This document shows positions 55,087 through 64,000 of a stretch of 64,000 nt of DNA, piece by piece. This stretch comes from JAHDCJ01 sp039028895 (GTDB lineage Bacteria > Bacteroidota > Bacteroidia > Chitinophagales > Saprospiraceae), in contig JBCCHF010000009.1 of NCBI GenBank assembly GCA_039028895.1, positions 62,001 to 126,000 of the forward strand, read 5' to 3'. A program made the translations under genes and the position numbers. A model generated the notes under the pieces. The model saw only the letters and a list, made by a program, of their open reading frames with translations, did no database searches and was not told where the DNA came from. The first letter of the stretch is position 1; each line of letters begins with the position of its first letter.

Positions 55087-55145
55087 CAATCAATCTAAAA
55101 AACCCGCTTCTTAGTCCTTTTGTTAGCGAATTTGGGGTTGGGTGA

Positions 55146-55904
55146 TCAGGTTCTGAGATCCGTTAGCCGCCTGATGACCTTGTAGATATACCGGATATTC
55201 TCCAGCTTGACCACAACGGGGTCGAAGTCGATATAATTATCTGAAATAAGTTTGAGGTGTGTCCATACACCATTATTATCATAGATGCGCTGAAGGCGTT
55301 TTACACGGACACCTTCATTGGTGATAACAGCGTAGATCTCGTTTTCGCAAACTTCACTTTTGTTGTCCAGCGGTGAACAAATGACCATGTCGCCATTAGC
55401 TATTGATGGGGTCATACTATTGCCATTGATATTGAATGCGACGAGTTCACCTTGCATGCCAGGAATGTGGAAGTACTGGTTTTCTTCTCCTACATCGAGG
55501 CTGACCGTATCGCTTGCAAAGGCACCTGTGCTTGTGAATAGGATATTGAACGTGTCTGCTGAACTGGTTTGCAGGAGTTCATCATCAGGCGCCTGATTAC
55601 CCTTTCCTTTGGGTGGGTTTAGGTTTGATTTTGGATTGTTTTTCTGGAATATTTTCCCAATACCCTGGAACATATAGGCTTCACTTATGCCGTAAGCATT
55701 ACATAGCATTTTAACCTGTGGGTATGTGATATGCCTTTTTTCCTCCAGGTAATTGTCTATGATATGGCCTTTGGTACCCAGTTTCCGGGCAAAGGCAGAT
55801 TTACTTTTTTGGCGATGATTGCGTACAATCAGTCCTTTGTTTTCCAAAAGGCGATAAACTTTGACAAATCTGTCATTTAGCTGTTGTCTATCTGTTCGAT
55901 GCAT
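55146..55904 (-). CDS. S24/XRE-type repressor, copy B
   Basis: LexA/CI-like regulator of 252 aa: N-terminal helix-turn-helix (KSAFARKLGTKGHIIDNYLE, about 36-55) and a C-terminal S24 domain with Ser163 (NGNSMTPSIANGD) and Lys202 (VRVKRL). The residues at the expected cleavage site are Ala130-Ser131 (TGAFASD), not Ala-Gly, so self-cleavage is doubtful. It is 32 bases downstream of a paralogue and probably in one transcript. No SOS or phage genes adjoin. Confidence 0.82.
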   Translation of the reverse strand: MHRTDRQQLNDRFVKVYRLLENKGLIVRNHRQKSKSAFARKLGTKGHIIDNYLEEKRHITYPQVKMLCNAYGISEAYMFQGIGKIFQKNNPKSNLNPPKGKGNQAPDDELLQTSSADTFNILFTSTGAFASDTVSLDVGEENQYFHIPGMQGELVAFNINGNSMTPSIANGDMVICSPLDNKSEVCENEIYAVITNEGVRVKRLQRIYDNNGVWTHLKLISDNYIDFDPVVVKLENIRYIYKVIRRLTDLRT

Positions 55905-55936
55905 ATTGAATAGCGAGGGTTTGCGGGATTATATTA

Positions 55937-56656
55937 TTAGATAAGACCAAGCCGTTCCTTAAGATCAGTAAGGAAGTACATGACTTTATAAATTTTGATA
56001 TTGTCGTTAATCTCCTGGTAAATCGGTGGGTGTTCCAGTTTATTTTCAGAAAGTAATTGTAAGGCAACGATCTCGCCATCCTGGTTGCGTAATTGCTGGA
56101 TGTATTTGATACGGACGGTGCCATCGGCCACAACTGCATAGATATCGCCTTCCCGGATTTGCGAGGCTTTTTCTATTTTTTTGCAAAAGACCATATCACC
56201 GCTTTTGAGGATGTTTTCCATACTATTTCCCTGTACATCAAAAGCTACCATGTCGCCTTCGAGGCCGGGAATACCGAAAGCTTCTGTCGGCGCGACTTCG
56301 CCTTCTCCGATGCTATCACCCGCAATCGCACTGACACCAGAATAAATGATATTGGATCGACCGTAAGGCAGAACAGGCGTCTTAGAAGCAAACATGGCGC
56401 CTTCTCCCATCCGCATGAATAACTCGCTTACACCGAAGTATTTACAAAGATTGCCAATGATTGACTCTGTAACATATCGTTCGTATTTGAGAATAGCAGG
56501 AATAACCCCGGAATGTGTACCTAGTTTTTCGGCAAATGTACGTTTGTTATATTCGCCTTGATTAAGTTTGTTTTTGTGTTTTTTCCGGATGGTGCCCTGT
56601 TTTGTCAGTGCGTCAATCACCAAACGTAAGCGATCATTTTTTTCATGTTTGTGCAT
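55937..56656 (-). CDS. S24/XRE-type repressor, copy A
   Basis: LexA/CI-like regulator of 239 aa: HTH (RTFAEKLGTHSGVIPAILKY, about 39-58) and S24 domain with Ser145 (VQGNSMENILKSGD) and Lys184 (VRIKYI). Ala112-Gly113 (SAIAGDSIGEG) is at the place where LexA-type proteins are cut, so auto-cleavage is possible. It is the upstream gene of the pair. The ~280 bases before it are very AT-rich and hold the divergent start of the propeller gene. Confidence 0.83.
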   Translation of the reverse strand: MHKHEKNDRLRLVIDALTKQGTIRKKHKNKLNQGEYNKRTFAEKLGTHSGVIPAILKYERYVTESIIGNLCKYFGVSELFMRMGEGAMFASKTPVLPYGRSNIIYSGVSAIAGDSIGEGEVAPTEAFGIPGLEGDMVAFDVQGNSMENILKSGDMVFCKKIEKASQIREGDIYAVVADGTVRIKYIQQLRNQDGEIVALQLLSENKLEHPPIYQEINDNIKIYKVMYFLTDLKERLGLI

Positions 56657-56934
56657 ATCAATTTGTTTTCTTTTGCATAAAATTAAAACAAAAAGTTTTT
56701 AAATGCAAGAATTTGATTCATTTTTAAAGCAATAAATTTTATTCTATTTAAAATTGTTTGAAACAAATTAATGTCAGGGTTTTACGATGCAACTGTGTCT
56801 TAGGAATAAGTAAAAGCCTGGTAGCTGTTTTCTGAAAAGTGAGTTTCACGGTCTTTGAGATTTTGATCAAAACAAATTGGCAGAGAACGGTTTTATAAGG
56901 CAGACACCCAAATAAAATTTATAAATCACCAGTG

Positions 56935-59523
56935 ATGAAAGTATTAGCCTTCCTTTCCGGATTACTAATTCTGGCTACAACAGCCTTTTTTCTTATTCCA
57001 TCTGAAAAGCCGATTTTACCGGAAATTCCCGAAAACGGCAGAGTCAATGAGAAACATGAACCCAGTGAAGAGTTTTTCCTTCAACGGGCCTATCCAAATG
57101 CGACTTTTGATTATATCGCCTATGAGAAAGCATTGCGGCAAGCAAAAGCTAATGCAGCACTCAAAGACGATATGACATTTCCGGGATTTGATAATGAATG
57201 GCGGGTAGAAGGTCCGGGGAATATTGGCGCAAGAATTAATACAGTTGTGGTGCACCCCTCTGATGAGAATATCATTTATGCCGGTTTTTCTGATGGTGGT
57301 GTTTTCAAAACCACTGATGGCGGTAATAACTGGACACCGATTTTCGATGATCAGGTATTCCTGGTAACAGGTGATATTGCGCTTGATCCAATCAATCCTG
57401 ATATCGTATATATTGGTACCGGTGACCCGAATATTTCAGGATATCCTTCAATCGGAGATGGGTTATACAAAAGTGTAGACGGTGGAGCAACATGGACGCA
57501 CCTTGGTTTGACCGATCAGCGTATTATTTCTAAAGTTGTGCCCCATCCAACGGATCAAAATACGTTGTATGTATCAACAATGGGACTACCGTTTGAAAGA
57601 AATAATGACAGGGGGCTCTACAAGACGGTTGATGGCGGAGATAACTGGGAGCAGGTCCTTTACCTCAATGACAGTACCGGGGTCATAGATGTTTTGATCA
57701 ATCCCCAGGCACCAGATACTTTATATGCAGCTACCTGGAACCGGATCAGGAATAATAATGAAAGTATTGCGCGGGGAATTGATTCAAAGATTTTCAAGTC
57801 TGTAGATGGTGGAGAAAACTGGACCCAACTCACCAGCGGATTACCTTCGGGAGTCCATAGCAGGGTAGGACTCGCTATGTCAGCAACGAACCCCGAAAAG
57901 GTGTATGCACTCTATGTTGGCAATGATAATAATTACGATGTATTTGGTGTTTACCGAACAGATGATGGTGGGGAAAACTGGGTTAGCCTGGGAGTGGCAG
58001 ATCTACAAACTTTCAATGCACTTGGCGGATTTGGGTGGTATTTTGGCAAAATAAGAGTTAATCCTGTAAATGATAATGAAGTTTACATTCTGGGCGTAGA
58101 TATGTTCAGAACAGTTAATGAAGGGCAGACCTGGGAAATGGCTACACCGATTTGGTGGGAGTATACAGTTCATGCAGACAAACATGACCTTGTTTTTACT
58201 TCATCCGGGAGTATGGTACTGGCGACTGACGGGGGACTATACAGGTCACCGGATGGTGGTGACACGTGGAATGATATCGAAAATATTCCAACCACTCAAT
58301 TTTATCGGGTAGCCTGGAGTCCTCATACCCCTGATCAGTATTATGGCGGTGCACAGGACAATGGTACTACTGGCGGTAATAGTTTATTGCCTGAATGGCC
58401 AAGGATATATGGAGGAGACGGTTTTCAGCCATTATTTCACCCTACAGACCCGAACATCATGTACGTTGAAACGCAAAGAGGGAATATCAATATGACAATT
58501 GACGGCGGTATTTCAGGTTGGTTTTCGATTACGAGCGGCTTTGCGCCTGGCGAACAACGTCATTGGGATATGCAGTATATCATGAGTGCCGATAATTCAA
58601 ATCTACTGTACACAGGTGCGGAAAAAGTATATCGGAACGATTTTCCGGAAGCGGGTATCTGGACCGAAATTAGTCCTGATCTCGTCGGAGAAGGCGGATT
58701 TCGATCATCCATTTCGACTGTTGCAGAATCGCCGATCAATACCAATTTCCTCTATGCCGGTACTTCGAATGGAAGAGCCTGGCGGACGCTCGATCTTGGC
58801 TTGAACTGGGACGAGGTAACTTCTGGATTACCTGACCGCTATGTCAGCAGTATTAAGGCTTCACCTGAGACTGCTGATGTGGTTTATGTGACCCATTCGG
58901 GATACCGTGATAATGATTTCTTCCCGCATGTCCATCGTTCTGACGATAATGGAGATAACTGGATACCTATTGCCAATGATCTTCCTCCTCTTTCGGTTAA
59001 CGATATTATTGTTTTACCTAACCATGCAGATTCCATCCTTTTCGTCGCTACTGATGGTGGTATTTATGGAAGCATGAATAGTGGACAACAATGGGAAAGA
59101 GTAGGGGATAATATGCCGATCATCCCGGTTTTTGATTTGACACATGACGAAACTAACAATAGACTGGTAGCAGGCACTTTTGCCAGAGGGATACAGACCT
59201 TTCCTATTGATTCAATCCTTGTTGAAGTAGTGGATCCTCCGGTAAGTGTCAATCAGATTTTCGATGAATCTGCTGTTCTGAATCTGTTTCCAGTTCCGGC
59301 AAGTAGTCATATTAACCTCGACTTTTTTGTTCCTGCGCATGCCAAAGCAGTAAATCTGGTTATGTTTGATGCTGTAGGAAGGGTGTTGTGGAATGAAACT
59401 GTAGTTGGAACAGGTGCCAAAGTGTTAAAAAAAGATATTTCTGATCTTGTGCAAGGGGTATATTTTGTCAACATTGAATCAGGAGGAGAGAAACTTTCTG
59501 GCGCATTTAATGTTGTCAAATAA
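56935..59523 (+). CDS. Asp-box (BNR/sortilin-like) propeller protein with T9SS sorting domain
   Basis: Secreted protein of 862 aa with a signal-anchor-like N-terminus. About ten Asp-box motifs are visible, e.g. TTDGGNNWTPI, SVDGGATWTHL, SVDGGENWTQL, SPDGGDTWNDI and SDDNGDNWIPI, giving a VPS10/sortilin- or exo-sialidase-type beta propeller. The last ~80 residues (LFPVPASSHINLDFF onwards, ending GAFNVVK) are a type A T9SS C-terminal domain for secretion and attachment. ATG at 56935 follows an in-frame GTG at 56932. Enzyme activity is not evident. Confidence 0.85.
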   Translation: MKVLAFLSGLLILATTAFFLIPSEKPILPEIPENGRVNEKHEPSEEFFLQRAYPNATFDYIAYEKALRQAKANAALKDDMTFPGFDNEWRVEGPGNIGARINTVVVHPSDENIIYAGFSDGGVFKTTDGGNNWTPIFDDQVFLVTGDIALDPINPDIVYIGTGDPNISGYPSIGDGLYKSVDGGATWTHLGLTDQRIISKVVPHPTDQNTLYVSTMGLPFERNNDRGLYKTVDGGDNWEQVLYLNDSTGVIDVLINPQAPDTLYAATWNRIRNNNESIARGIDSKIFKSVDGGENWTQLTSGLPSGVHSRVGLAMSATNPEKVYALYVGNDNNYDVFGVYRTDDGGENWVSLGVADLQTFNALGGFGWYFGKIRVNPVNDNEVYILGVDMFRTVNEGQTWEMATPIWWEYTVHADKHDLVFTSSGSMVLATDGGLYRSPDGGDTWNDIENIPTTQFYRVAWSPHTPDQYYGGAQDNGTTGGNSLLPEWPRIYGGDGFQPLFHPTDPNIMYVETQRGNINMTIDGGISGWFSITSGFAPGEQRHWDMQYIMSADNSNLLYTGAEKVYRNDFPEAGIWTEISPDLVGEGGFRSSISTVAESPINTNFLYAGTSNGRAWRTLDLGLNWDEVTSGLPDRYVSSIKASPETADVVYVTHSGYRDNDFFPHVHRSDDNGDNWIPIANDLPPLSVNDIIVLPNHADSILFVATDGGIYGSMNSGQQWERVGDNMPIIPVFDLTHDETNNRLVAGTFARGIQTFPIDSILVEVVDPPVSVNQIFDESAVLNLFPVPASSHINLDFFVPAHAKAVNLVMFDAVGRVLWNETVVGTGAKVLKKDISDLVQGVYFVNIESGGEKLSGAFNVVK

Positions 59524-59955
59524 AGAATAACTTCATTTGGGGTAGTACTTTACGGAGTAATTAAACTTTATCAAGCAAAAGTTATTTTCAAGTATGTCAC
59601 AAAATGACAAGTAGCTTTTTTTATTTTTTACCCGGTCATATTACCTTCCCATTGATTTTTACACTTCTCTAAATGACTGTAGGTCAATTACTTGCAAGTC
59701 ATCTTTTCTTTTCTGGTTTTTGGATGTCTAAGGGCATTTGGGAATGATTCAAACTTTTAATAATTCCCTGGTCTCATTTCCCTGTCGAATCGGCTTTAAT
59801 GTTTGTAATGTCACAAAAATGTCATCTGGCCCTTTGTTTCAACAGGTTGTAAATGCGAAATTTGTCTAGCCCTTAATTCATCCACTAGGCGGTCCCTTTC
59901 TTTAACAGTGTTTGTACTGATTTAATTTGTAATTACAGAACCTAAACAAATACAG
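59524..59955. other. 432-base gene-free leader region with TGTCA motifs
   Basis: No CDS. It has a perfect palindrome TGTCA-CAAAA-TGACA (59595-59609) followed by a T-rich stretch, and a direct pair TGTCACAAAAATGTCA (59809-59824). These may be operator sites or a weak terminator for the propeller gene. No TAnnTTTG box stands out; TTAATTTG just upstream of the next gene is one base off. Confidence 0.5.
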
Positions 59956-61170
59956 ATGAACAATTTTACACAGACACCAACAAAGGGTCTGTTAATCCTC
60001 CTTTTGTTTTTTTCAAGTTTGGCTGTACATGGGCAGGATGGCCTTTATAATCTGAGGTTTGAGATGTCAAGTTTTGACTGTGACAATAATACATTGTCGC
60101 TGGCAGTGGAAATATCTGCTTCGGTTGACACTTTCCTAGTTACCAATCAGAACTACAGATTTTCCTTTAATCGGAGTGCCGTAGCCCCAATTCCCTCAAC
60201 AATTAATAACTCAAATCCTACCGGGGCAGGTGGTCCTGTTTCCATAGAATCTGAAAATGAGCTTTCCGGTTTTGTATTTAAAGATGGCTATTCCAGTTTC
60301 TTTTTAGCGCATACTCTGGTTGGCTCTCAAGATACTGTCGGCTCTTATAACGTAGCCATGGCTGCAGGAGATGGTTATCCAGTGTATCCTGGAGAGTGGA
60401 TTCGCGTAGGAACACTTAATTTCCAGGTTATTGACCCAGATGAAGATCTTAATCTATGGTTTCATACCCAGGATCCTGCACTTTTCCCAAATACATTTAT
60501 TGGTGGTGGCATTCCGGGCAACCCTATTGGATATGAGGTGGACGAAGACACTTATACGAATTTCCTTAACAATATGGATAATATCTGTAACACCATATTG
60601 CCAATTGAGCTATCCCATTTTTCTGCTACAGATCTTGGGTGTTCAATCCAGCTTGACTGGACGACGCTCACGGAAACGAATAATGCCTATTTTGATATAG
60701 AACGCAGTTTTGACGGCCTTAATTTTGAATCAATTGCCAGAATCGAAGGCGCAGGAAATTCTTCATCTCCGATCAACTACGAATATATTGATGACCGTGT
60801 AGGTGTGGTAAATTATTACCAATTGCGCCAGGTTGACTTCGATGGTACTACTACCGTTTCGGAGCAGATTATTGTCAATTCGAGTTGTTTTGACGATGAA
60901 TTACAAAATACCATCACCTCAATTTATCCGAATCCTGTTGGCAAACAGAAGGCAACTATTCAGTTTTATACAACCCTGCCTTCCTCTAATGCATCTATCA
61001 TAGTAACTGATATTTCCGGCAGATTGCGGATGCAACAAAATGTAGAGATTAACCAGGGGCCAAACCAGCTTGTGTTTGATCCATCTGGACTCGAACCAGG
61101 GGTTTATGTTGTTCAGCTTATTGGAGGAGACTGGTACTCATCGACCCAAAAGTTTATTAAAGTCCAATAA
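59956..61170 (+). CDS. T9SS-secreted protein of unknown function, paralogue 1
   Basis: Exported protein of 404 aa with a signal peptide ending near VHGQ. The N-terminal ~200 residues have no assigned family but carry a NYRFSFNRSAV motif shared with the next gene. A middle beta domain (LPIELSHFSATDLGCSIQLD to VSEQIIV) is common ahead of T9SS tails in Bacteroidota. The C-terminus (SIYPNPVGKQKATIQF... IKVQ) is a type A sorting domain. Function unknown. Confidence 0.85.
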   Translation: MNNFTQTPTKGLLILLLFFSSLAVHGQDGLYNLRFEMSSFDCDNNTLSLAVEISASVDTFLVTNQNYRFSFNRSAVAPIPSTINNSNPTGAGGPVSIESENELSGFVFKDGYSSFFLAHTLVGSQDTVGSYNVAMAAGDGYPVYPGEWIRVGTLNFQVIDPDEDLNLWFHTQDPALFPNTFIGGGIPGNPIGYEVDEDTYTNFLNNMDNICNTILPIELSHFSATDLGCSIQLDWTTLTETNNAYFDIERSFDGLNFESIARIEGAGNSSSPINYEYIDDRVGVVNYYQLRQVDFDGTTTVSEQIIVNSSCFDDELQNTITSIYPNPVGKQKATIQFYTTLPSSNASIIVTDISGRLRMQQNVEINQGPNQLVFDPSGLEPGVYVVQLIGGDWYSSTQKFIKVQ

Positions 61171-61252
61171 AAGAAGCACTGTGGAGGAATGAAAGTGGTC
61201 CTAACCCAAAACGGATCGCTTTCTTCCCCGCTTTTACTTTCCAAAAAAGACT

Positions 61253-61260
61253 TAAGTTTG
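61253..61260 (+). promoter_or_regulatory. Candidate -7 box (TAAGTTTG) for T9SS paralogue 2
   Basis: TAAGTTTGCA matches TAnnTTTG, 58 bases upstream of the ATG at 61319 and after the stop of paralogue 1, so the second gene may have its own promoter. No clear -33 box. Confidence 0.4.
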
Positions 61261-61318
61261 CATAAGAAAGCTGCTGGCAAAACCGGTTGCCTTGTACACC
61301 TTTTAATTTGCAAACACC

Positions 61319-62488
61319 ATGAAGACTTATTTTTGGAAAGCCTTCCTTATTAGCTGTATCTACTTTTTTGCTTCCGCTAATGCCTTGTTCAGCCAGCAAT
61401 ACGACCTCCGTTTTGTTAACCAGATCACAAGTTGCCTGACAGAGGAGATTTTTATTGATGTTGAAATCAAAGCCTCTTCCGTTCCAGAACAATTTAACCT
61501 AGGCATTCAGAATTACAGGTTTAACTTCAATACAAGCGCCGTACCGGAGATTAACCCGCCAATAGGCCCGCCTAATACCAATCCACCAGACAGGTCAGTC
61601 TTTATACAGTTCGAAGGTTCAGTTTCGGGTATGGTAGCTGGGAGTTTTTATGGCCCACACACATTGACCGGGTCGTCAGGAAATCTTGTATCGTATAATG
61701 TAACGCTGCTTTTTGGTGGGGGATTTCCAATTACATTTGACACCTGGACTCAGGTCGGACGTTTACGGATGAGCATGGCTGACCCAATGCCTCCTTGTCT
61801 TACCTTGACATGGGATCAGGGAAGTACATTGATACTTGCACAAGTTGGCGGCAGTCCTGTTGTAGCGACAGCCGGAACTTTTGAGGATATCACGATTTGC
61901 GGAATTTGCGCAACTCTGCCTATAGAGCTCAGCCGATTTGATGTGAAAGAAGAAAACTGCAATGCGGTACTTGAATGGGAAACATTATCAGAGACCAATA
62001 ACAGCCATTTTGTGGTTGAAGTCAGTGAAGACGGCGAAATGTTTGAATCCATAGGTGAGGTTGAAGGAGTCGGAAACTCCACTTCGGTCAATCAGTACCG
62101 ATTTACAGCTCCTTTGACAACAAAGGATAATTATTTCAGATTAAAGCAGGTTGACCTTAATAGCGAGGTATCCTATTCAGAGGTCAAGTTTATTGAAGCC
62201 TCATGCAATGACGTTTTTGCTGAGTCAGGCGTGATGTCCCTGTTCCCAAATCCGGTTTCTTCTGGCAAACAGTTTAGCCTGAGAATAAAAACCGGGATTG
62301 AAGGAGCGGGCCATATCAGGGTAACAGATAGCAGAGGCCAATTAGTGAAAATCTACGATGTAGAAGTTGCTGAAGGGCTTAATAGCCTTGAGCTTGATCT
62401 TCCAGAATTACCTAACGGACTTTATTTCTTACAGTTCACATCTTCTTCCTGGCAGTCAAGTCTGTTAAAGCTGGTTATTTCAGATTAG
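61319..62488 (+). CDS. T9SS-secreted protein of unknown function, paralogue 2
   Basis: Exported protein of 389 aa with a signal peptide (cleavage near LFSQQ). Same order as paralogue 1: an unassigned N-terminal domain (NYRFNFNTSAV near the start, a cluster of prolines at PPIGPPNTNPPDR), the LPIELSRFDVKEENCNAVLE middle domain, and a type A T9SS tail (SLFPNPVSSGKQFSLRI... LVISD). The 148-base gap and tandem order indicate gene duplication. Function unknown. Confidence 0.85.
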   Translation: MKTYFWKAFLISCIYFFASANALFSQQYDLRFVNQITSCLTEEIFIDVEIKASSVPEQFNLGIQNYRFNFNTSAVPEINPPIGPPNTNPPDRSVFIQFEGSVSGMVAGSFYGPHTLTGSSGNLVSYNVTLLFGGGFPITFDTWTQVGRLRMSMADPMPPCLTLTWDQGSTLILAQVGGSPVVATAGTFEDITICGICATLPIELSRFDVKEENCNAVLEWETLSETNNSHFVVEVSEDGEMFESIGEVEGVGNSTSVNQYRFTAPLTTKDNYFRLKQVDLNSEVSYSEVKFIEASCNDVFAESGVMSLFPNPVSSGKQFSLRIKTGIEGAGHIRVTDSRGQLVKIYDVEVAEGLNSLELDLPELPNGLYFLQFTSSSWQSSLLKLVISD

Positions 62489-62498
62489 CAGGGTTTGT

Positions 62499-64000
62499 TT
62501 AATCCAGTCTTATTTCATCTTCATGATGGTCGAAAAAGCGATAATCAAGCAATTGGTAATCCGTATTGGCATGTATGCTGATCCATTTTTTATAGGTCAT
62601 AAACCATTTCACCTGTTGACTTGGAAATCCACGTTTGAGATGAGCAAAGACATAAGGATGTACGTGTAGGCTGAGCTTGCTTGGTCCTTGTGAATTGATG
62701 ATAAACTTAAGATCTCTTTCGATATCGTCAGTGAGTAGGATCGATGCTGAGATTTTACCTGTTCCATTACATGTCGGACAGGTTTCAGTTGTATTGATCG
62801 TCAATTCAGGTCTTACCCGCTGACGGGTGATCTGCATGAGTCCGAACTTACTAAGCGGCAGTACGGTATGCTGGGCGCGATCTTTTTTCATATGCTCGCG
62901 CATTGCATGATAGAGTTTTTTCTTATTCTCTGCCTTTCTTACATCGATGAAGTCAATAATTATGATTCCGCCAATATCCCGTAAGCGTAATTGTCTGGCG
63001 ATCTCTGCGGCCGATTCCAAGTTAACTGCAATGGCATTAGCTTCCTGATCGGTATGACTACTTACTTTTTGGCCACTGTTGACGTCAATGACGTGCATCG
63101 CTTCTGTATGCTCGATGACCAAATAAGCTCCTGAAGCCATAGTGGCTGTTTTTCCAAAAGAGGACTTGATCTGTCGGGTTACCCCAAACTGGTCGAAAAT
63201 TGGCCGATTGGAAGAATAGTGTTGGACGATACCAACTTTCTCCGGAGCGATTTGCTGCAGGAATGATTTAACATTAAGGAACATTTCCTTATCGTTGACA
63301 ATGATCTTGTTGAACGATTCGTTAAGGATGTCTCTTAAAATACTTGAAGTCTTATCGAGTTCACTAAGTAATTTCTTGGGCGGTTTGGCCCTGTGAAGTT
63401 GTTCATGGATTTGCTGCCATTTGCTGATAAGCAACAGCATTTCCTCGTGAATATCTGCAGTTCCTTTGCCCTCTGATGCGGTTCGCACGATTACGCCAAA
63501 ATTCTTTGGTCTGATACTTTCCACGAGTCGTGCCAGTCTTTTCCTTTCTTCCTGGTTAGACACCTTTTTGGAAACAGCCACCACATTAGAAAATGGGGTG
63601 AGTACAATATGTCGTCCGGGAATGGTTATCTCACAACTCAGGCGGGGCCCTTTTGTAGAGATTGGTTCTTTAAGAATCTGGACCAGCAGTGGTTGACGTT
63701 TGTCAAGGACCTGGTCTATTTTCCCGGTTTTAATGATTTCAGACTCGAATTTGAAATTGTCGAGTGAGGATTGAGGGATGCCACCTGAAACGGCACCATT
63801 GGTATACTTGACGAGTGACCGCAATTTCGGTCCCAGGTCTGTATAGTGCAGAAATGCGTCTTTTTTATATCCGATATCTACGAAAGCAGCGTTAAGCCCT
63901 GGTATTAGCTTCCTGATCTTTCCCAAGAATATATCTCCTACAGTGAAATTACTGTTGGTTTTCTGGTAATGAAGTTCAGCAAGCTTTTTGTTTTCCAGAA
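62499..64000 (-). CDS. rng: RNase E/G family endoribonuclease, 5' end beyond window
   Basis: Visible 500 codons of an RNase G/E-type enzyme that processes rRNA and mRNA. Reading upstream from the TTG at 63926 stays open to the window edge, and the peptide there (HYQKTNSNFTVGDIFLGKIR) belongs to the S1 domain, so the real start is outside. Catalytic Asp residues lie in MHVIDVNSG and IIIDFIDVRK, and the zinc-link motif CPTCNGTGK is near the C-terminus. It lacks the long RNase E scaffold tail, hence RNase G-like. Confidence 0.93.
   Translation of the reverse strand, partial: LENKKLAELHYQKTNSNFTVGDIFLGKIRKLIPGLNAAFVDIGYKKDAFLHYTDLGPKLRSLVKYTNGAVSGGIPQSSLDNFKFESEIIKTGKIDQVLDKRQPLLVQILKEPISTKGPRLSCEITIPGRHIVLTPFSNVVAVSKKVSNQEERKRLARLVESIRPKNFGVIVRTASEGKGTADIHEEMLLLISKWQQIHEQLHRAKPPKKLLSELDKTSSILRDILNESFNKIIVNDKEMFLNVKSFLQQIAPEKVGIVQHYSSNRPIFDQFGVTRQIKSSFGKTATMASGAYLVIEHTEAMHVIDVNSGQKVSSHTDQEANAIAVNLESAAEIARQLRLRDIGGIIIIDFIDVRKAENKKKLYHAMREHMKKDRAQHTVLPLSKFGLMQITRQRVRPELTINTTETCPTCNGTGKISASILLTDDIERDLKFIINSQGPSKLSLHVHPYVFAHLKRGFPSQQVKWFMTYKKWISIHANTDYQLLDYRFFDHHEDEIRLD

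Noticed and set aside
54839..55093. 84-aa minus-strand ORF in the gene-free region
   Set aside because: Low-complexity codons across degenerate repeats and a terminator; no start signal or family resemblance.
55146..56656. Prophage or SOS island around the S24 regulators
   Set aside because: No integrase, structural, lysis, DNA-repair or attachment-site signal in the neighbourhood.

Overview
The window is about 64 kb of a Bacteroidota chromosome, most likely a free-living Cytophagales-type bacterium. The evidence is two kinds of TonB-dependent receptor, three secreted proteins with type IX (T9SS) C-terminal sorting modules, many DUF families typical of the phylum, lipoprotein signals, few Shine-Dalgarno sites, and several TAnnTTTG promoter boxes. 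I see no rRNA, tRNA, CRISPR array, insertion sequence, integrase or phage structural gene. Most of it is ordinary chromosome with intergenic repeat families.

Layout. 0-8.4 kb: the end of a TonB receptor, a TPR / LolA-LolB-like lipoprotein / degenerate EnvC operon, thiol peroxidase Bcp, and an M23 peptidase with intact metal ligands. 8.5-14.7 kb: a quinone oxidoreductase-like enzyme, a DUF3592 membrane protein, an AI-2E family permease, lysS, and a DUF763 gene bracketed by two hairpin-rich repeats. 14.8-24.1 kb: a tightly coupled FAD oxidoreductase / small membrane-anchored protein / HTTM-like operon, three tandem GT-C-like membrane proteins, and a divergent GT-C-like protein. 24-35 kb: asnS with a coiled-coil insertion, a tricorn-type protease, two more GT-C-like proteins, a redoxin lipoprotein, DUF4349, and fumarylacetoacetase. 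35-41 kb: a 13-copy heptamer array running up to a CYTH gene, a sugar epimerase gene broken by one in-frame TAA, a flavin reductase-like protein, and a cobalamin riboswitch ahead of a BtuB-like receptor and a BtuG-like lipoprotein.

41-54.6 kb: MFS transporter, SRPBCC protein, methyltransferase, ArsC-like phosphatase, SDR, cell-wall amidase, an M28 peptidase with a membrane insertion, DUF2071, an ECF sigma factor with a Cys-less anti-sigma-like partner, apaG, yicC-gmk, EamA transporter, a PAP2-like protein, and rpoN. 54.6-64 kb: a structured repeat-rich intergenic region, two tandem S24/XRE regulators (one with an Ala-Gly at the expected cleavage position, one with Ala-Ser), an Asp-box propeller protein with a T9SS tail, two paralogous T9SS cargo proteins, and most of an RNase E/G gene running off the end.

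Best candidates for something undescribed are the FAD/HTTM three-gene module with the neighbouring GT-C paralogues (a possible envelope-modification locus), the M28 peptidase interrupted by membrane segments, the asnS insertion, and the repeat families that reach into or abut genes. No single element here is clearly a new system.
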